Numbered from the stretch's first letter, positions 37,675 through 47,509 are shown. The stretch is 64,000 nt of DNA from an uncultured Clostridia bacterium (GCA_948471525.1 CAOKSY010000008.1:1-64000); one strand, 5' to 3'. Made by a program: numbers and translations. Notes: generated from the letters alone by a model not told the origin.

Positions 37675-38430
37675 ATGATAAAAGTTTTGATATGGGGCGT
37701 CGGCGGAAAAATGGGCGGCAACGTTCTCGACGGCTTGTCCGCTTTCGACGGTATTCAAGCGGTAGGCGGCGTAGACAGATTTGCCGATCCGGCAAAATTC
37801 GACGTTCCCGTATTTGCATCAGGCAAAGACGTTAATATCGACGCCGACGTGATTATAGACTTTTCGCGTCCCGATGCGCTTGAAGAAATACTCGAATACG
37901 CCCTTTCCCGCAACACGGGAATTATGCTCGCCACGACGGGCTACTCCCCCGAGCAGCAGAAAGCTATCGACGAAGCGTCCGAGAAGATACCCGTATTCCA
38001 ATCGAGCAATATGTCCTTGGGCGTAAATCTTCTCATAGAGTTATGCCGCAAAGCCGCGGATTTCCTCGGAGCAAATTACGAGATAGAGATAATCGAACAG
38101 CATCACGATCAAAAAGTCGACTCTCCGTCGGGCACGGCTATTTCTATAGCCAACGCTATCAACGAGGAGTTTGACAACTCCAAAGAATTCGTATACGGCA
38201 GACATGACAAAAACTGCCGCCGCACCAAAGAGGAGATCGGCATTCACGCGGTAAGAGGCGGCACTATAGTAGGCAAACACGACGTTATGTTTATAGGCAA
38301 AGACGAAGTGATCACTATCGCCCACGAAGCGCAGTCCCGCGCGGTCTTCGCGCAAGGAGCGATACGCGCCGCCATCTTCATCTCCTCCAAGAAAAACGGA
38401 AAGTACAACATGCGCGACCTGTTGGCTTAA
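37675..38430 (+). CDS. dapB: 4-hydroxy-tetrahydrodipicolinate reductase
   Basis: A 251-aa NAD(P)H-dependent reductase acting after DapA. The Rossmann loop is WGVGGKMGGN near the start. The catalytic and substrate motif is [22 protein letters not shown] (about 137-158, with the His pair and the Lys), and the C-terminal FAQGAIRAAIF is family-typical. ATG 37675 has an AAAGGTG site. Last gene of the operon; a terminator follows at 38455-38491. Completes the early diaminopimelate branch with asd and dapA. Confidence 0.96.
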   Translation: MIKVLIWGVGGKMGGNVLDGLSAFDGIQAVGGVDRFADPAKFDVPVFASGKDVNIDADVIIDFSRPDALEEILEYALSRNTGIMLATTGYSPEQQKAIDEASEKIPVFQSSNMSLGVNLLIELCRKAADFLGANYEIEIIEQHHDQKVDSPSGTAISIANAINEEFDNSKEFVYGRHDKNCRRTKEEIGIHAVRGGTIVGKHDVMFIGKDEVITIAHEAQSRAVFAQGAIRAAIFISSKKNGKYNMRDLLA

Positions 38431-38454
38431 ACGCAATAATCGATAATAAAAAAT

Positions 38455-38491
38455 CAAAGTCCCGCCGGCGATGCCGTTTCGGGACTTTTTT
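38455..38491 (+). terminator. Rho-independent terminator of the lysine operon
   Basis: AAAGTCCCG pairs with CGGGACTTT and is followed by TTTT, 25 bases after the dapB stop. Confidence 0.85.
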
Positions 38492-38549
38492 CTATCTGCG
38501 TGTCGCGCCTATAACGCCTCTCCTAATTTGATTACCTACGTATAAATAT

Positions 38550-40850
38550 TTAATTTTCAAATTTGGACAGTATAAGCTTATATCCTGCCGAATTCTTTAT
38601 CTGCTCTATCGACGCGCCCGTCGCTCCCTTATCCTCGACAGCGACAAACTCGTCGCCGTTCGTCACAGTCGCGCCGAAGGCGTTTGAAAAATCATCCGAA
38701 TAATAGTTGCCGTCAAAATTATTATACAGATCCTCGCCCGAACCGAAAGAATTGCTTTCGTATATCTTTGCGCCGCATACTCCGACTATACTTCCGAAAT
38801 AGGATATATCGCTCGCGGTCTCTCCGATAAAGTAACTGTTTGTGACGCATCCTCCGAAGTATTGTACGGAACTCGCGCTCTCGAATCTTTCCTCTTTCAC
38901 GTATCCCGCAATACCTCCGGCATAGACAGGTCCGCCGTCTGTCGAAGCCGCGCTTATCTTACATTGACTTATACAGTAATCTGCGCTGCCGAAATATACG
39001 TAATTGCCGTAACTCGTCACGTCGCTCATTCCCAATATTCCGCCGACGTATACGTCCTTGCCTATCACGGAGATATCTCCGCCGGATATGCAATACGAAA
39101 GCATAGATACCGTCTGCGCGGCTATTCCTCCCGCATAGACTTCTCCGCCACCCTCCGCGGATATTGCGCCCTCGTTGACGCACTTATTCATATCTCCGTA
39201 AGCCAGCGCGGCGATACCTCCGACGTTGATCTCAAAACCGGCGGACGATTTGACGTTTATTGCGCCTGCGTTTTTACTGTTGACTATCGTTCCGTTGGAC
39301 GACAGACAAATACCCGCGCCGTAGACGTTTCTGTATTCCGCTCTGATGTCTATATTTCCGTAGTTCTCGCAATCCTTTATAAAAGTCGACGATCTCGAAC
39401 TTCTGCTTATATACGCTATACCCGAAGCCGCCGCGGACGGATCGGTATTTTCTTCTACCTCAAACTTTTCGCAATTCGACGCCGACGAAAGTTTGCCCTT
39501 GTTTACGCACTTCTCGACCGCGTACGCGTTATTCATAACTATGCCGCAGACAATGGGATTCCATCCCGTATCGGAAGAAGTCTGCGAAAGTTCGGCTTCG
39601 TTTACGTTGCCCGAAAGCAAACCGTTATTGACCGAACATATTCCCGCTATATCGAAGGTATCGGATTTTATAGATCCCGTGACGGTGCAGTCGCGCACGT
39701 ACGCGTCGTTGACTCCCGCCACGCCGCCGAAAGCCGCGTTCGCGCTCGCCTCGCCCGACAGTTCAAACTGCGCATAATCGACAGTACAGTTTTTGATATT
39801 GCCGTTATACACCTTTTGCGACGCCGCAACGTATTTAGATATGTTATTGGCGACTATTCCGCCGAAAGTAAGTTCGTCGGATACCTGCGCGGACGGAGCG
39901 CTCGCGCTCAACTTTCCGCTTACGTTCACCTTTATATTCTGTATTGTTCCGTAATTCGTCAACGCTACGAATGCGCCTTCCTCTTTTGAGTCTATATCCG
40001 CGTTTACGTTTACGGTCAAATTCTCTATCACCGCGTTTTCGGCGACGGTTTTAAACAATGCGCCTCCCGAACTCTCTATCGTCATATCTGACAGTTTGCC
40101 GTTGAGTTCCCCTATGCTCGCGCCTTTGCCGAAGATGAGTTTGTTCCCCTCGCCGACTATCGTGCAGTTCATCTTATCCACCGAATAATTTTTGGGAAGA
40201 GCGATATCGCGTTTGAGCGTATAGACTTTGGAAGACGAAAAGTCGATATGACTCAGCTTAGTCGCCTCTCCCTCGATCGGCTTTGGCATAAGCGATACCG
40301 TCGCGACGGGCGCGCCGACAATGACGGCGACCGCCAAAATTATACACAGACAGGCAACGGCGATATTTTTCTTTTCGCGATGACTCAAGGGCCGCTTTTC
40401 CAATACTATTCCGCTGCCCTCGTATTTTACGCTCAGCGAATACTTGATATAATATATCGTCTTAAGCCTTCCTTTGACGGACGACGTGACTGTTTTGACA
40501 GTCGGGAATATCCGCTTGAGACGTCTTGTCTTGTCCAGTATCAAAAGCATTTCGAGAGGAGATACCGTCTCGCTCCAATACAGTCTCAGACATTTGCCCG
40601 CTTTTGAGGCGAATTTGGCGGAGATCTCCATCGGCTCGCCCAACTCTTTATACGTCGCCGCGTTGAGAAATTTCTCCTCGTATATCGAGATCAACTTACG
40701 CGATCTATAGAGATACATAAGCGACAGCAGCGGAAATCTACCCAGTCGGCACGCTCCGCCCAACTGAGTTTGTTCCATCAAAGCGCCAAACGCTTTGGCG
40801 TCGTCTTTCTTTATAGCTCTCAACAAGCTCTCTTCTATCGATCGCATCAT
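38550..40850 (-). CDS. One-TM protein with GLUG-like extracellular repeats
   Basis: A 766-aa protein. The first 160 residues are cytoplasmic and basic, with no known domain. A single membrane segment follows at about 163-188 (AVACLCIILAVAVIVGAPVATV). The remaining 570 residues are an outside domain of many short Gly/Asn/Ser-rich repeats such as AGGIAGYVKE and VGGIAALAYGDMNKCVNEG, the pattern of GLUG-type or parallel beta-helix surface proteins. It is last in a four-gene operon, 15 bases after a coiled-coil protein gene. A surface role is inferred; why it travels with a helicase and an RF1-like gene is not clear. Confidence 0.75.
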   Translation of the reverse strand: MMRSIEESLLRAIKKDDAKAFGALMEQTQLGGACRLGRFPLLSLMYLYRSRKLISIYEEKFLNAATYKELGEPMEISAKFASKAGKCLRLYWSETVSPLEMLLILDKTRRLKRIFPTVKTVTSSVKGRLKTIYYIKYSLSVKYEGSGIVLEKRPLSHREKKNIAVACLCIILAVAVIVGAPVATVSLMPKPIEGEATKLSHIDFSSSKVYTLKRDIALPKNYSVDKMNCTIVGEGNKLIFGKGASIGELNGKLSDMTIESSGGALFKTVAENAVIENLTVNVNADIDSKEEGAFVALTNYGTIQNIKVNVSGKLSASAPSAQVSDELTFGGIVANNISKYVAASQKVYNGNIKNCTVDYAQFELSGEASANAAFGGVAGVNDAYVRDCTVTGSIKSDTFDIAGICSVNNGLLSGNVNEAELSQTSSDTGWNPIVCGIVMNNAYAVEKCVNKGKLSSASNCEKFEVEENTDPSAAASGIAYISRSSRSSTFIKDCENYGNIDIRAEYRNVYGAGICLSSNGTIVNSKNAGAINVKSSAGFEINVGGIAALAYGDMNKCVNEGAISAEGGGEVYAGGIAAQTVSMLSYCISGGDISVIGKDVYVGGILGMSDVTSYGNYVYFGSADYCISQCKISAASTDGGPVYAGGIAGYVKEERFESASSVQYFGGCVTNSYFIGETASDISYFGSIVGVCGAKIYESNSFGSGEDLYNNFDGNYYSDDFSNAFGATVTNGDEFVAVEDKGATGASIEQIKNSAGYKLILSKFEN

Positions 40851-40865
40851 CTTCTCAATACACTG

Positions 40866-41594
40866 TTATTTCTTCTTTGTCTTCACCTTTCTGTCTGCCG
40901 CCCACTTGTCGAACGCGTCAAACAAATACTCCTCGTTGACAGTGCTGCCCTCGACCAGTCTTTTCAATAGCGCGGACGTCTGGGTAAACTCGGATATCAG
41001 CAAGGTTATATCCTTTCCCTGCTCTGCTACCGCGGCGGAGAGTTCTTGATTTTCTTTACGGATAGTCTCTATCTTATCCGCGTTCTGTTTCAACACGGCA
41101 GCAATGTCTCTGTTTATAAAGTCGCTTATCTTTTCGACGTTCTTGTTATATCCGTCCAGCGACTTCTGCAATTCCTTGAGATTGTAAGACGATCGCTTTT
41201 CGTTTATTATATTATCGATCTGCGCAAGCTGACTTTGCGCGCTTTTCTCTATTTTCTCCAGCGAATCTATTCTGTTCGCCACGTCGGAAAATCTCGAAGA
41301 CATATCGTTGACCGCCTGCGCGTACTTCTCGCTCGAAGCCGCGTATTCTTCGATCTTTCTTCCAAGTTCCTGTCCGCTCTTTGCCTGCGCGCTTATTGTC
41401 GCGTGCACCTTCTCGAGTTGATTGGAAGCGTTGCCGGAAAAACTTTTATTGAGATTATCCAGATCGTTTCTGATCTCTTCGTACGACTTACTCACCGCAT
41501 GCAAACTGTCTTGCAAAGGCGCGATTAGATTGCGGTATGAGATAAAGCTGTCTATTAGTTCCTTGATAGAATTTTCGCTGATTTTTTCACTCAT
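40866..41594 (-). CDS. Coiled-coil protein of unknown function
   Basis: A 242-aa soluble protein, nearly all heptad-like: long runs with hydrophobic residues every three to four positions, from about residue 15 to 215. It has a basic tail (DRKVKTKKK) and no signal peptide or membrane segment. The start overlaps the helicase stop as ATGA, so it is translationally coupled. By appearance it could be a scaffold or tether. An AGGAAAAG site precedes the ATG. No family recognised. Confidence 0.65.
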   Translation of the reverse strand: MSEKISENSIKELIDSFISYRNLIAPLQDSLHAVSKSYEEIRNDLDNLNKSFSGNASNQLEKVHATISAQAKSGQELGRKIEEYAASSEKYAQAVNDMSSRFSDVANRIDSLEKIEKSAQSQLAQIDNIINEKRSSYNLKELQKSLDGYNKNVEKISDFINRDIAAVLKQNADKIETIRKENQELSAAVAEQGKDITLLISEFTQTSALLKRLVEGSTVNEEYLFDAFDKWAADRKVKTKKK

Positions 41595-43978
41595 TGTCTT
41601 TTCCTCTTTATATTAGCGTTTACGGCTTTGAAGTTAGCCGCTATTTCATTGCAGTCTTTATTTAGCGTATCCAGTATAATATTCTTTGCAACGTCGTTAT
41701 CCTCGACCAAAGTATAAAAACGCGCTATTTCGGGATCCAACGCTCCGCCGCCCTTCGCGCAAGCGTCCATCAACGGGAACAGCTTTTGATCGCCCGAACG
41801 CACAAACATTTCGCGCGCCTCCGCGTCCATACCCTGCCGCCAGTACTCTACTCCCGCGTCGCGAATCTTGCCGTATCGCAAATACTTTTCGTGTACGGAA
41901 ATATATACCAATTTTTTTCTTCGCAACTCGTCTGACGACAGCCTGTCCGCAGTATTTCTCGCGTTCTCATACTGCTCGAGCGAGCAAAACTTTTCGATAC
42001 GTTCGATAAATTCGTCGTCGTCTATTTCTATCCGTCCCGCTATATCTCTCAGATAAGCGAGCGCACCGTCCTTGTTTTTGATCTCAAAACACTCTTTAAA
42101 AAGTTGGTCGAACGTATGCGGAGGATCGGATTCCGCGACGAATAGATATTGTTTCGCGCGCGAAATACCCACGTAGAATAGATTGAAATAATATCTGAAT
42201 ACGGAATTTTCATCGGCGGTCTTTCTATTGAGAGACATACCGTCGAGATATCTCCATTTGTCCGCGTTATCGCTCAACACGTCCGCAAGTATGACCGTAT
42301 TGCGCTCCAATCCCTTTGCTTCGGCTACGGTAAGTATCTCTATCTTGCCAAGACGTTTTTTAAGTTCTTCCTTCTTTTTTCCGGACGCCACGACGATAGT
42401 TGCGTTTTCAAATCTCTTTTCTCCCAACGAATAGACAAAACTTCTATCCTTTACCAATACCGCGGCAGACGGCAGCGGCGACGCTACGCTTTCTCCTTTC
42501 AAGACAAAGCTGTGCGTACCGAATCTGCGCATATTCATCTCGCCGAGTTTTTCGGCGATTTTCTCTATCCTTTCGGTACTGCGGTAGTTGTGTCTAAGTT
42601 CGTCGACTCCGGTCACGTCGCCGTACATCAAACGCTTGAGGTATCCGAAATTAAAATACGACGGATTTATCATCTGCAGCGCGTCGCCTACGCAGAACAT
42701 CTTTCTGCACAGTTTTTTCATAAGACAGAGATTGACCTGCGTAAAATCCTGCACCTCGTCGATCACTCCCACGGAATACTCGGGCGCGGAGACCTTATCG
42801 ATGATCTCGCGGCTCATAATATTGTTGTCGGTATATCCTCGTTTTTTCAAAAACTCGGCGTAATCGACGGCGACCGAATAAATTATATCGCATTCTCTTC
42901 GCGTAAAGCTGTCTATCCTTGCCTCTGCGTACTCCTCTCTTCCCATCATATCGCGCGGCGAATCGAGTTCGTACTTGCCGAATATCATTCCGTATATCTC
43001 TTTATAGATTATCTCGGGCGCAATGTGCTTTATCTTCTCAAGCGCCCCCGAAAGACGGTAGTTCTTTCCCGCCCCCAAATATTCTTTTAAGAATACGCTT
43101 TCGCTTGCCACGCGCTTGGCTTCAAAGCGTTCCTTATAAATATCCTCTATCAAAAGATAGCGCACTTTTTCTTTCAGATAGGCGGAAATACGCTTGAGCG
43201 AATTTACTATTTCCCCGTCGTCGTCTACCGAAAAAATTATGCCCAGCTTATTTTCCACCGCCTTTTTATGATTGCCGTCGAGAAAAACCACGTTTTTGTT
43301 TTCGTAAGCGGCGACAAAAGTATCGATATTTCTGGAAAAGAGTTCCACCCTCTCGCGCGTTTCGCTCAGCAATCCCCGCGAAAACGTCGTATATAACGCC
43401 GCTCCGCGATAATTTCTGCAAGCGCAGTAGACTATCTTTTCCACGCACACGTTGGTCTTACCGCTTCCGGCAATGCCCTGCACAAGCATATTGGCGTCTT
43501 CCGTTTCGACGATCTTTCGTTGAGTTTCGTTGAGATATGGAAAATTGACGATCCCATCCGCGCCCGACACAAGATACAGTCTTGTAAGATCCTCTTGAGC
43601 GACGGCGTCGTCCGTGCGGCGGACTGAAAAACCTATCCCGTCCCGAGCAGACATATATTCGCTCAGACGTCTGTCCGTGCCGCCTTCCGAAGGATCGGCG
43701 CACAAAAATTTATAAAATACAATATCCCCGTCCTCGAGTCTTTTATCTCCTCGCATCTGTTTGAAAAAAAGCGTATATCTTTTATCTTCCGTCTGCGCGG
43801 TAAAACATTCTCCGACGAGCAACGTATTTTCTTTAAACAACGCCTCCGCCATCCGTGAAATAAATGCGTCTATGGCGATCATCTTGCGCGTCAGCGTGAC
43901 GAATCCCTCCGTCTTATACGCAGTACGGACGGAAGACAGCGCGATATTCTTAGTGTCTAATATAAAATTTTGTATCAT
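41591..43978 (-). CDS. UvrD/Rep-like superfamily 1 DNA helicase
   Basis: A 795-aa SF1 helicase. A Q-motif-like LNETQRKIVE (149-158) precedes Walker A GIAGSGKTN (168-176). Walker B is VIDEVQDFTQ, motif III/IV appears in LRHNYRSTERI, motif V in VAEAKGLERNTV, and motif VI in YVGISRAKQYLFVA. All sites look intact, so it should be an active ATPase. The 145-residue N-terminal part and the last 180 residues are unlike UvrD or PcrA. It overlaps the RF1-like gene upstream and the coiled-coil gene downstream by ATGA, so the three are one translation unit. This organisation is not the usual repair-helicase setting. Confidence 0.88.
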   Translation of the reverse strand: MIQNFILDTKNIALSSVRTAYKTEGFVTLTRKMIAIDAFISRMAEALFKENTLLVGECFTAQTEDKRYTLFFKQMRGDKRLEDGDIVFYKFLCADPSEGGTDRRLSEYMSARDGIGFSVRRTDDAVAQEDLTRLYLVSGADGIVNFPYLNETQRKIVETEDANMLVQGIAGSGKTNVCVEKIVYCACRNYRGAALYTTFSRGLLSETRERVELFSRNIDTFVAAYENKNVVFLDGNHKKAVENKLGIIFSVDDDGEIVNSLKRISAYLKEKVRYLLIEDIYKERFEAKRVASESVFLKEYLGAGKNYRLSGALEKIKHIAPEIIYKEIYGMIFGKYELDSPRDMMGREEYAEARIDSFTRRECDIIYSVAVDYAEFLKKRGYTDNNIMSREIIDKVSAPEYSVGVIDEVQDFTQVNLCLMKKLCRKMFCVGDALQMINPSYFNFGYLKRLMYGDVTGVDELRHNYRSTERIEKIAEKLGEMNMRRFGTHSFVLKGESVASPLPSAAVLVKDRSFVYSLGEKRFENATIVVASGKKKEELKKRLGKIEILTVAEAKGLERNTVILADVLSDNADKWRYLDGMSLNRKTADENSVFRYYFNLFYVGISRAKQYLFVAESDPPHTFDQLFKECFEIKNKDGALAYLRDIAGRIEIDDDEFIERIEKFCSLEQYENARNTADRLSSDELRRKKLVYISVHEKYLRYGKIRDAGVEYWRQGMDAEAREMFVRSGDQKLFPLMDACAKGGGALDPEIARFYTLVEDNDVAKNIILDTLNKDCNEIAANFKAVNANIKRKRQ

Positions 43979-44982
43979 AGTGCCATAAGTCCGTCCATAT
44001 ACGAAGAGAGCTGTTCTTCCGTAAGCGGAAAGGGAATTTTCAAAAACGCCTTGAGACGCGTATCGCTCATTGTACCGCTTGCCGCGTCAAAAGTTACGGG
44101 CGTATTCTTTTTGGAATATTGCGCAAATATATCCGCTTCTATACGTTTTTTCTCTGCCTGTTCGTTGATTTCCTTCAATCTCTTTGCTATCGTCTCCAAG
44201 GCCCGCTTCTTGTTTTTCAACTGCGATCTCTCGTCTTGACAGACTACGCTCAGCCCCGTCGGCAAGTGCGTGATCCTCACCGCAGTTTCCACTTTGTTTA
44301 TATTCTGTCCGCCCGCGCCGTGCGAGTGAAAGACGTCTATCTTGAGATCGCTATCGGATATTTTAACCGTACTTGCGGACGGAGTGATCGCAAAACACAA
44401 TTCCTCGCACCTGCCCTGCGCAATATAGACCTTATGCGCACCTACAAGCGGCTCAAGACGCGTTATCACGTCTATGCCTTGCGCGACAAACGATATTTCC
44501 TGTATATGTCCGCTCTTTGCGACGTCGGTATTTTCCTCTTCTATTACGGCCCCGCGCGATATCAGATCGGACTTGATCAGATAAGACAGCGCCAGCCCGA
44601 ATTTTGCAGACCCCGCCTGCAGTTTAAATCTGCAATACGCTCGTTCTTCAATATGTTTACAGCCCAAAGCGTTGGATAACATCGCCGCCACGTTGGACAC
44701 CGTTCTTTTAAGATTGGATATCTCCCGATAGACGGCTGCGCGTTCCTCTTCCGACTTGGAATCGGACAGCATTTCAAAATAGACTTTCTCGTCTTCGAGC
44801 GCCGAAATCAGCGCGCCCAACTTGTCTTCTATCGACTTAAGATCGTTGTACTTGGACAGAACAGACAGATAATAAGCCTTATCCGCCTGCACCTCGGGAT
44901 ATTCCAAAAGTTCCTTGGTCTCTTCCAAACAACCCAGCGCTTTTTTCGCCGCGTCAATTATATCTCCGTAGACTCCGTACAT
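43975..44982 (-). CDS. Degenerate peptide chain release factor 1 paralogue
   Basis: A 335-aa protein with the catalytic domain of class I release factors. HGAGGQNINKVETAVRITHL (221-240) is close to RF1, with the peptidyl-hydrolysis GGQ at 224-226, and CQDERSQLKNKKRA follows. The rest differs. The stretch that in RF1 carries HRVQRVP-x-T-ES and reads the stop codon is replaced by GAHKVYIAQGRCEELCFAIT (181-200), without the PxT tripeptide. The GTGGDEA-like segment is also missing. It may therefore release or rescue without normal stop-codon reading. It heads a four-gene operon with a helicase; the start has no strong ribosome binding site. A true prfA is presumably elsewhere. Confidence 0.8.
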   Translation of the reverse strand: MYGVYGDIIDAAKKALGCLEETKELLEYPEVQADKAYYLSVLSKYNDLKSIEDKLGALISALEDEKVYFEMLSDSKSEEERAAVYREISNLKRTVSNVAAMLSNALGCKHIEERAYCRFKLQAGSAKFGLALSYLIKSDLISRGAVIEEENTDVAKSGHIQEISFVAQGIDVITRLEPLVGAHKVYIAQGRCEELCFAITPSASTVKISDSDLKIDVFHSHGAGGQNINKVETAVRITHLPTGLSVVCQDERSQLKNKKRALETIAKRLKEINEQAEKKRIEADIFAQYSKKNTPVTFDAASGTMSDTRLKAFLKIPFPLTEEQLSSYMDGLMAL

Positions 44983-45380
44983 AGGATAATTGTACCACTT
45001 TTTTCCGGTTCAGTCAATAAACTCTTTTAAATAGCGCTCCCGCAGAGCGCGCCAATATCAAATATTTTCCTATATCTTACGTTGGTATAAAATTTTTTAA
45101 TATATTTCTGACATTATTCCATTCTATCGCCAACGACGCCGTCAATTTAAAATAGTATAATATTTATTTAAACCATATACTGAATGCTTACAATAATATC
45201 TTAATCTCGAACTTAAATGTCATTTCGAGCGTAGTCGAGACGACAGATTGGACGGAAAGATTACAAAATCTCAATCGTCATATTGAGCATAACGAAATGA
45301 AGTCGTAATATCTAAGTCAATTTAACTAATTTTCATTATATTCGCATAAGCGTATGAGTCTCAAAGACTTTACTCAAATA
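44983..45380. other. Intergenic region with decayed dispersed repeat
   Basis: About 400 bases. It holds a small hairpin (GCGCTCCCGCAGAGCGC near 45035) and, at about 45219-45315, a decayed repeat copy with CATTTCGAGCGTAGTCGAGA and an inverted companion ending CGAAATGAAGTCG. No gene recognised. Confidence 0.5.
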
Positions 45381-45410
45381 TTGACATAATATATAAAACT
45401 GTATTATAAT
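45381..45410 (+). promoter_or_regulatory. Promoter of the dGTPase gene
   Basis: TTGACA (45381-45386) and TATAAT (45405-45410) with an 18-base spacer, 31 bases ahead of the start codon. Confidence 0.7.
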
Positions 45411-45441
45411 AAAATAAACTTTTAAATCAAACGGTATAATT

Positions 45442-46449
45442 ATGGAAAACGTCAAACAACATATCTGCTCTATCGAGCGACTGACATTATCTCCTTACGC
45501 GACGCTATCTCAAAATTCACGCGGCAGACAGCGCGAGTGCAAGCCTTGCGAATTGCGCAGCGAGTTTCAGCGCGACCGCGACAAGATACTGCATTGCAAA
45601 TCTTTTCGCAGACTCAAGCACAAGACGCAGGTATTCCTCTCCCCCGAGGGCGACCATTATCGCACGCGATTGACGCATACTTTAGAAGTCTCTCAGATAG
45701 GCCGCACAATGGCTCGGGCGCTCCGACTTAACGAAGATCTTGTAGAAGCCATCGCCTTGGGACACGATCTCGGGCACACCCCGTTCGGTCACGCAGGAGA
45801 ACGCAAACTCAACGAATTGGTGGACGGCGGTTTTGTACATTCACATCAAAGTCAGCGCGTAGTCGATCTGCTCGAAAACAACGGAAAAGGTCTCAATCTC
45901 ACGTTTGAGGTGCGCGACGGCATCGCCAATCACAAATACGATGACAAACCCGCCACTTTAGAAGGCGAGATCGTCAAATTCGCCGACAGATTCGCTTATA
46001 TAAATCACGACATAGAGGACGCTATCCGAGGCGGCGTTATCTCCAACTCCGATCTCCCGACCGATTGCATAGGCGTTCTCGGATCCACAAAGTCCGAGCG
46101 TATCAACAATCTTATCGTCGATACGGTCACGGCAAGTTGGGATACTCCGACCGTAGTGCAGTCGCCCGCTTTCAAAAAAGCGACGGAAAAATTGCATCAG
46201 TTTATGTTTGACAGAGTTTATCTGAATTCCAAAGCCAAAGCTCAGGAAGCAAAAGCCGTCAAAATGATAGAACTGATTTTTGAGTATTATCTCAAACATC
46301 TCGACAAACTCCCCGAATTCTACCGCTCGCTGCTCGATAATTATCCCGCAGATCGCGTAGTATGCGACTATATCTCCTCTTTCACGGACAGATACTGCGT
46401 ACGAGTTTTCAGCGAACTTTTTATTCCCGACGGCTGGACTATCCTTTGA
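45442..46449 (+). CDS. dgt: Deoxyguanosinetriphosphate triphosphohydrolase-like protein
   Basis: A 335-aa HD-domain enzyme of the dGTPase family, which splits dNTPs into nucleoside and triphosphate. The family start appears as SRGRQREC and EFQRDRDKILHCKSFRRLKHKTQVF, with metal ligands in HRTRLTHTLEV-like DHYRTRLTHTLEVSQIGR, HD in ALGHDLGHTPFGHAGE, and ANHKYD further on. This is the short Bacillota form. A clear promoter lies upstream but there is no strong ribosome binding site. It stands alone rather than in the common dgt-dnaG-rpoD order. Ends at a terminator at 46480-46514. Confidence 0.94.
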   Translation: MENVKQHICSIERLTLSPYATLSQNSRGRQRECKPCELRSEFQRDRDKILHCKSFRRLKHKTQVFLSPEGDHYRTRLTHTLEVSQIGRTMARALRLNEDLVEAIALGHDLGHTPFGHAGERKLNELVDGGFVHSHQSQRVVDLLENNGKGLNLTFEVRDGIANHKYDDKPATLEGEIVKFADRFAYINHDIEDAIRGGVISNSDLPTDCIGVLGSTKSERINNLIVDTVTASWDTPTVVQSPAFKKATEKLHQFMFDRVYLNSKAKAQEAKAVKMIELIFEYYLKHLDKLPEFYRSLLDNYPADRVVCDYISSFTDRYCVRVFSELFIPDGWTIL

Positions 46450-46479
46450 TAAGACGTTTCTATCGATCTATTGAAATTA

Positions 46480-46514
46480 AAAATCGCCGCGACACATGCC
46501 GAGGCGATTTTTAT
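46480..46514 (+). terminator. Terminator between convergent dgt and CDF genes
   Basis: AAAATCGCC pairs with GGCGATTTT and is followed by TATC; the hairpin can serve both strands. Confidence 0.75.
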
Positions 46515-46528
46515 CTATATAATATTAT

Positions 46529-47509
46529 TCAATTTAAGGCTTCTTCGCTGTCCTTTAATTCCTTGCTCTCTTCTACTTCACCGCTATCAAAGACTTCTCT
46601 ATTCTCTTGATTTTCTTCTTGAGTATAAGGATTAACGTGTATCACAATATGCCGCACTTCCTCAAACCTTTCCTCTATACAGTCGTGCACTCTCTGCGCT
46701 ATCGCATGCGCCTCGACGATATTCAGCGTACTGTCCACCGCGATCTCCGCCTCGACGTAAATTATCGAGCCCGACATCCTTGTCTTCAAAAGATCAATAT
46801 TTTTTACTTCATTGTCCTCGTTTATCGTCTTATAGATCTGTCCGTAGAGTTCGTCCGACGCCGCGTGATCGGTCAACTGTTTTATCACAACCTTCACTAT
46901 ATCGTAAGACACCTTTATTATAAGCAGCGCGATAAGCACCGTCGCGATTCCCTCGAGCACGTATACTCCCAGTATCGCGCCCAATATTCCCGCAAAGCCG
47001 GCTATAGACGAAAAGGCGTCCGATCGGTGATGCCACGCGTCGGCTTTCAGAGCCTGCGAATCCAGCTTTTTTGCATAATATATCGTGTACCAATACATCC
47101 CTTCTTTTACTGCTATCGAGACGACCGCGGCAATAAGAGCGATGTACGACGGCTTGACGTATTCGCCTTTTGCCGCCCCGGCTATATCTTTTATGCCTGC
47201 GTATCCCAACATAAGCGCGGTCGCAAACAACATCATCGCCAATATAATCGACGCTATGCTCTCAAACTTATCGTGACCGTAATTATGGTCCTTATCCTCG
47301 TTTTTTACCGCGATCCTCGCACCGATAAGCACGATGACCGTAGAGGCGACGTCACTCGCCGAGTGAACCGCGTCCGATATCATAGCGTTGCTTTTTCCTA
47401 TCGCGCCTGCGGCAAACTTGCCTATCGACAGCAAGAGATTTACTACTATCGTTACGATCGCGACTTTATTTATAGTCTTGATCGCATTTATTCCGTTATC
47501 TATTTTCAT
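46529..47509 (-). CDS. Cation diffusion facilitator family exporter
   Basis: A 326-aa CDF transporter. Six membrane segments are present, with metal-site residues in SDAVHSASDVAS (about 46-57, the H-x3-D set) and in ADAWHHRSDAFSS (about 156-168). A C-terminal cytoplasmic domain and an acidic tail of Glu-rich residues follow. It exports zinc, iron, manganese or similar ions in exchange for protons; the residues do not settle which. The start lies three bases after the stop of the preceding unknown gene, so they are probably cotranscribed. Confidence 0.92.
   Translation of the reverse strand: MKIDNGINAIKTINKVAIVTIVVNLLLSIGKFAAGAIGKSNAMISDAVHSASDVASTVIVLIGARIAVKNEDKDHNYGHDKFESIASIILAMMLFATALMLGYAGIKDIAGAAKGEYVKPSYIALIAAVVSIAVKEGMYWYTIYYAKKLDSQALKADAWHHRSDAFSSIAGFAGILGAILGVYVLEGIATVLIALLIIKVSYDIVKVVIKQLTDHAASDELYGQIYKTINEDNEVKNIDLLKTRMSGSIIYVEAEIAVDSTLNIVEAHAIAQRVHDCIEERFEEVRHIVIHVNPYTQEENQENREVFDSGEVEESKELKDSEEALN

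Noticed and set aside
45442..46449. dGTPase as a defence gene (phage dNTP depletion)
   Set aside because: It has the ordinary short Bacillota form, normal base use and an ordinary neighbourhood, so a housekeeping role is more likely.
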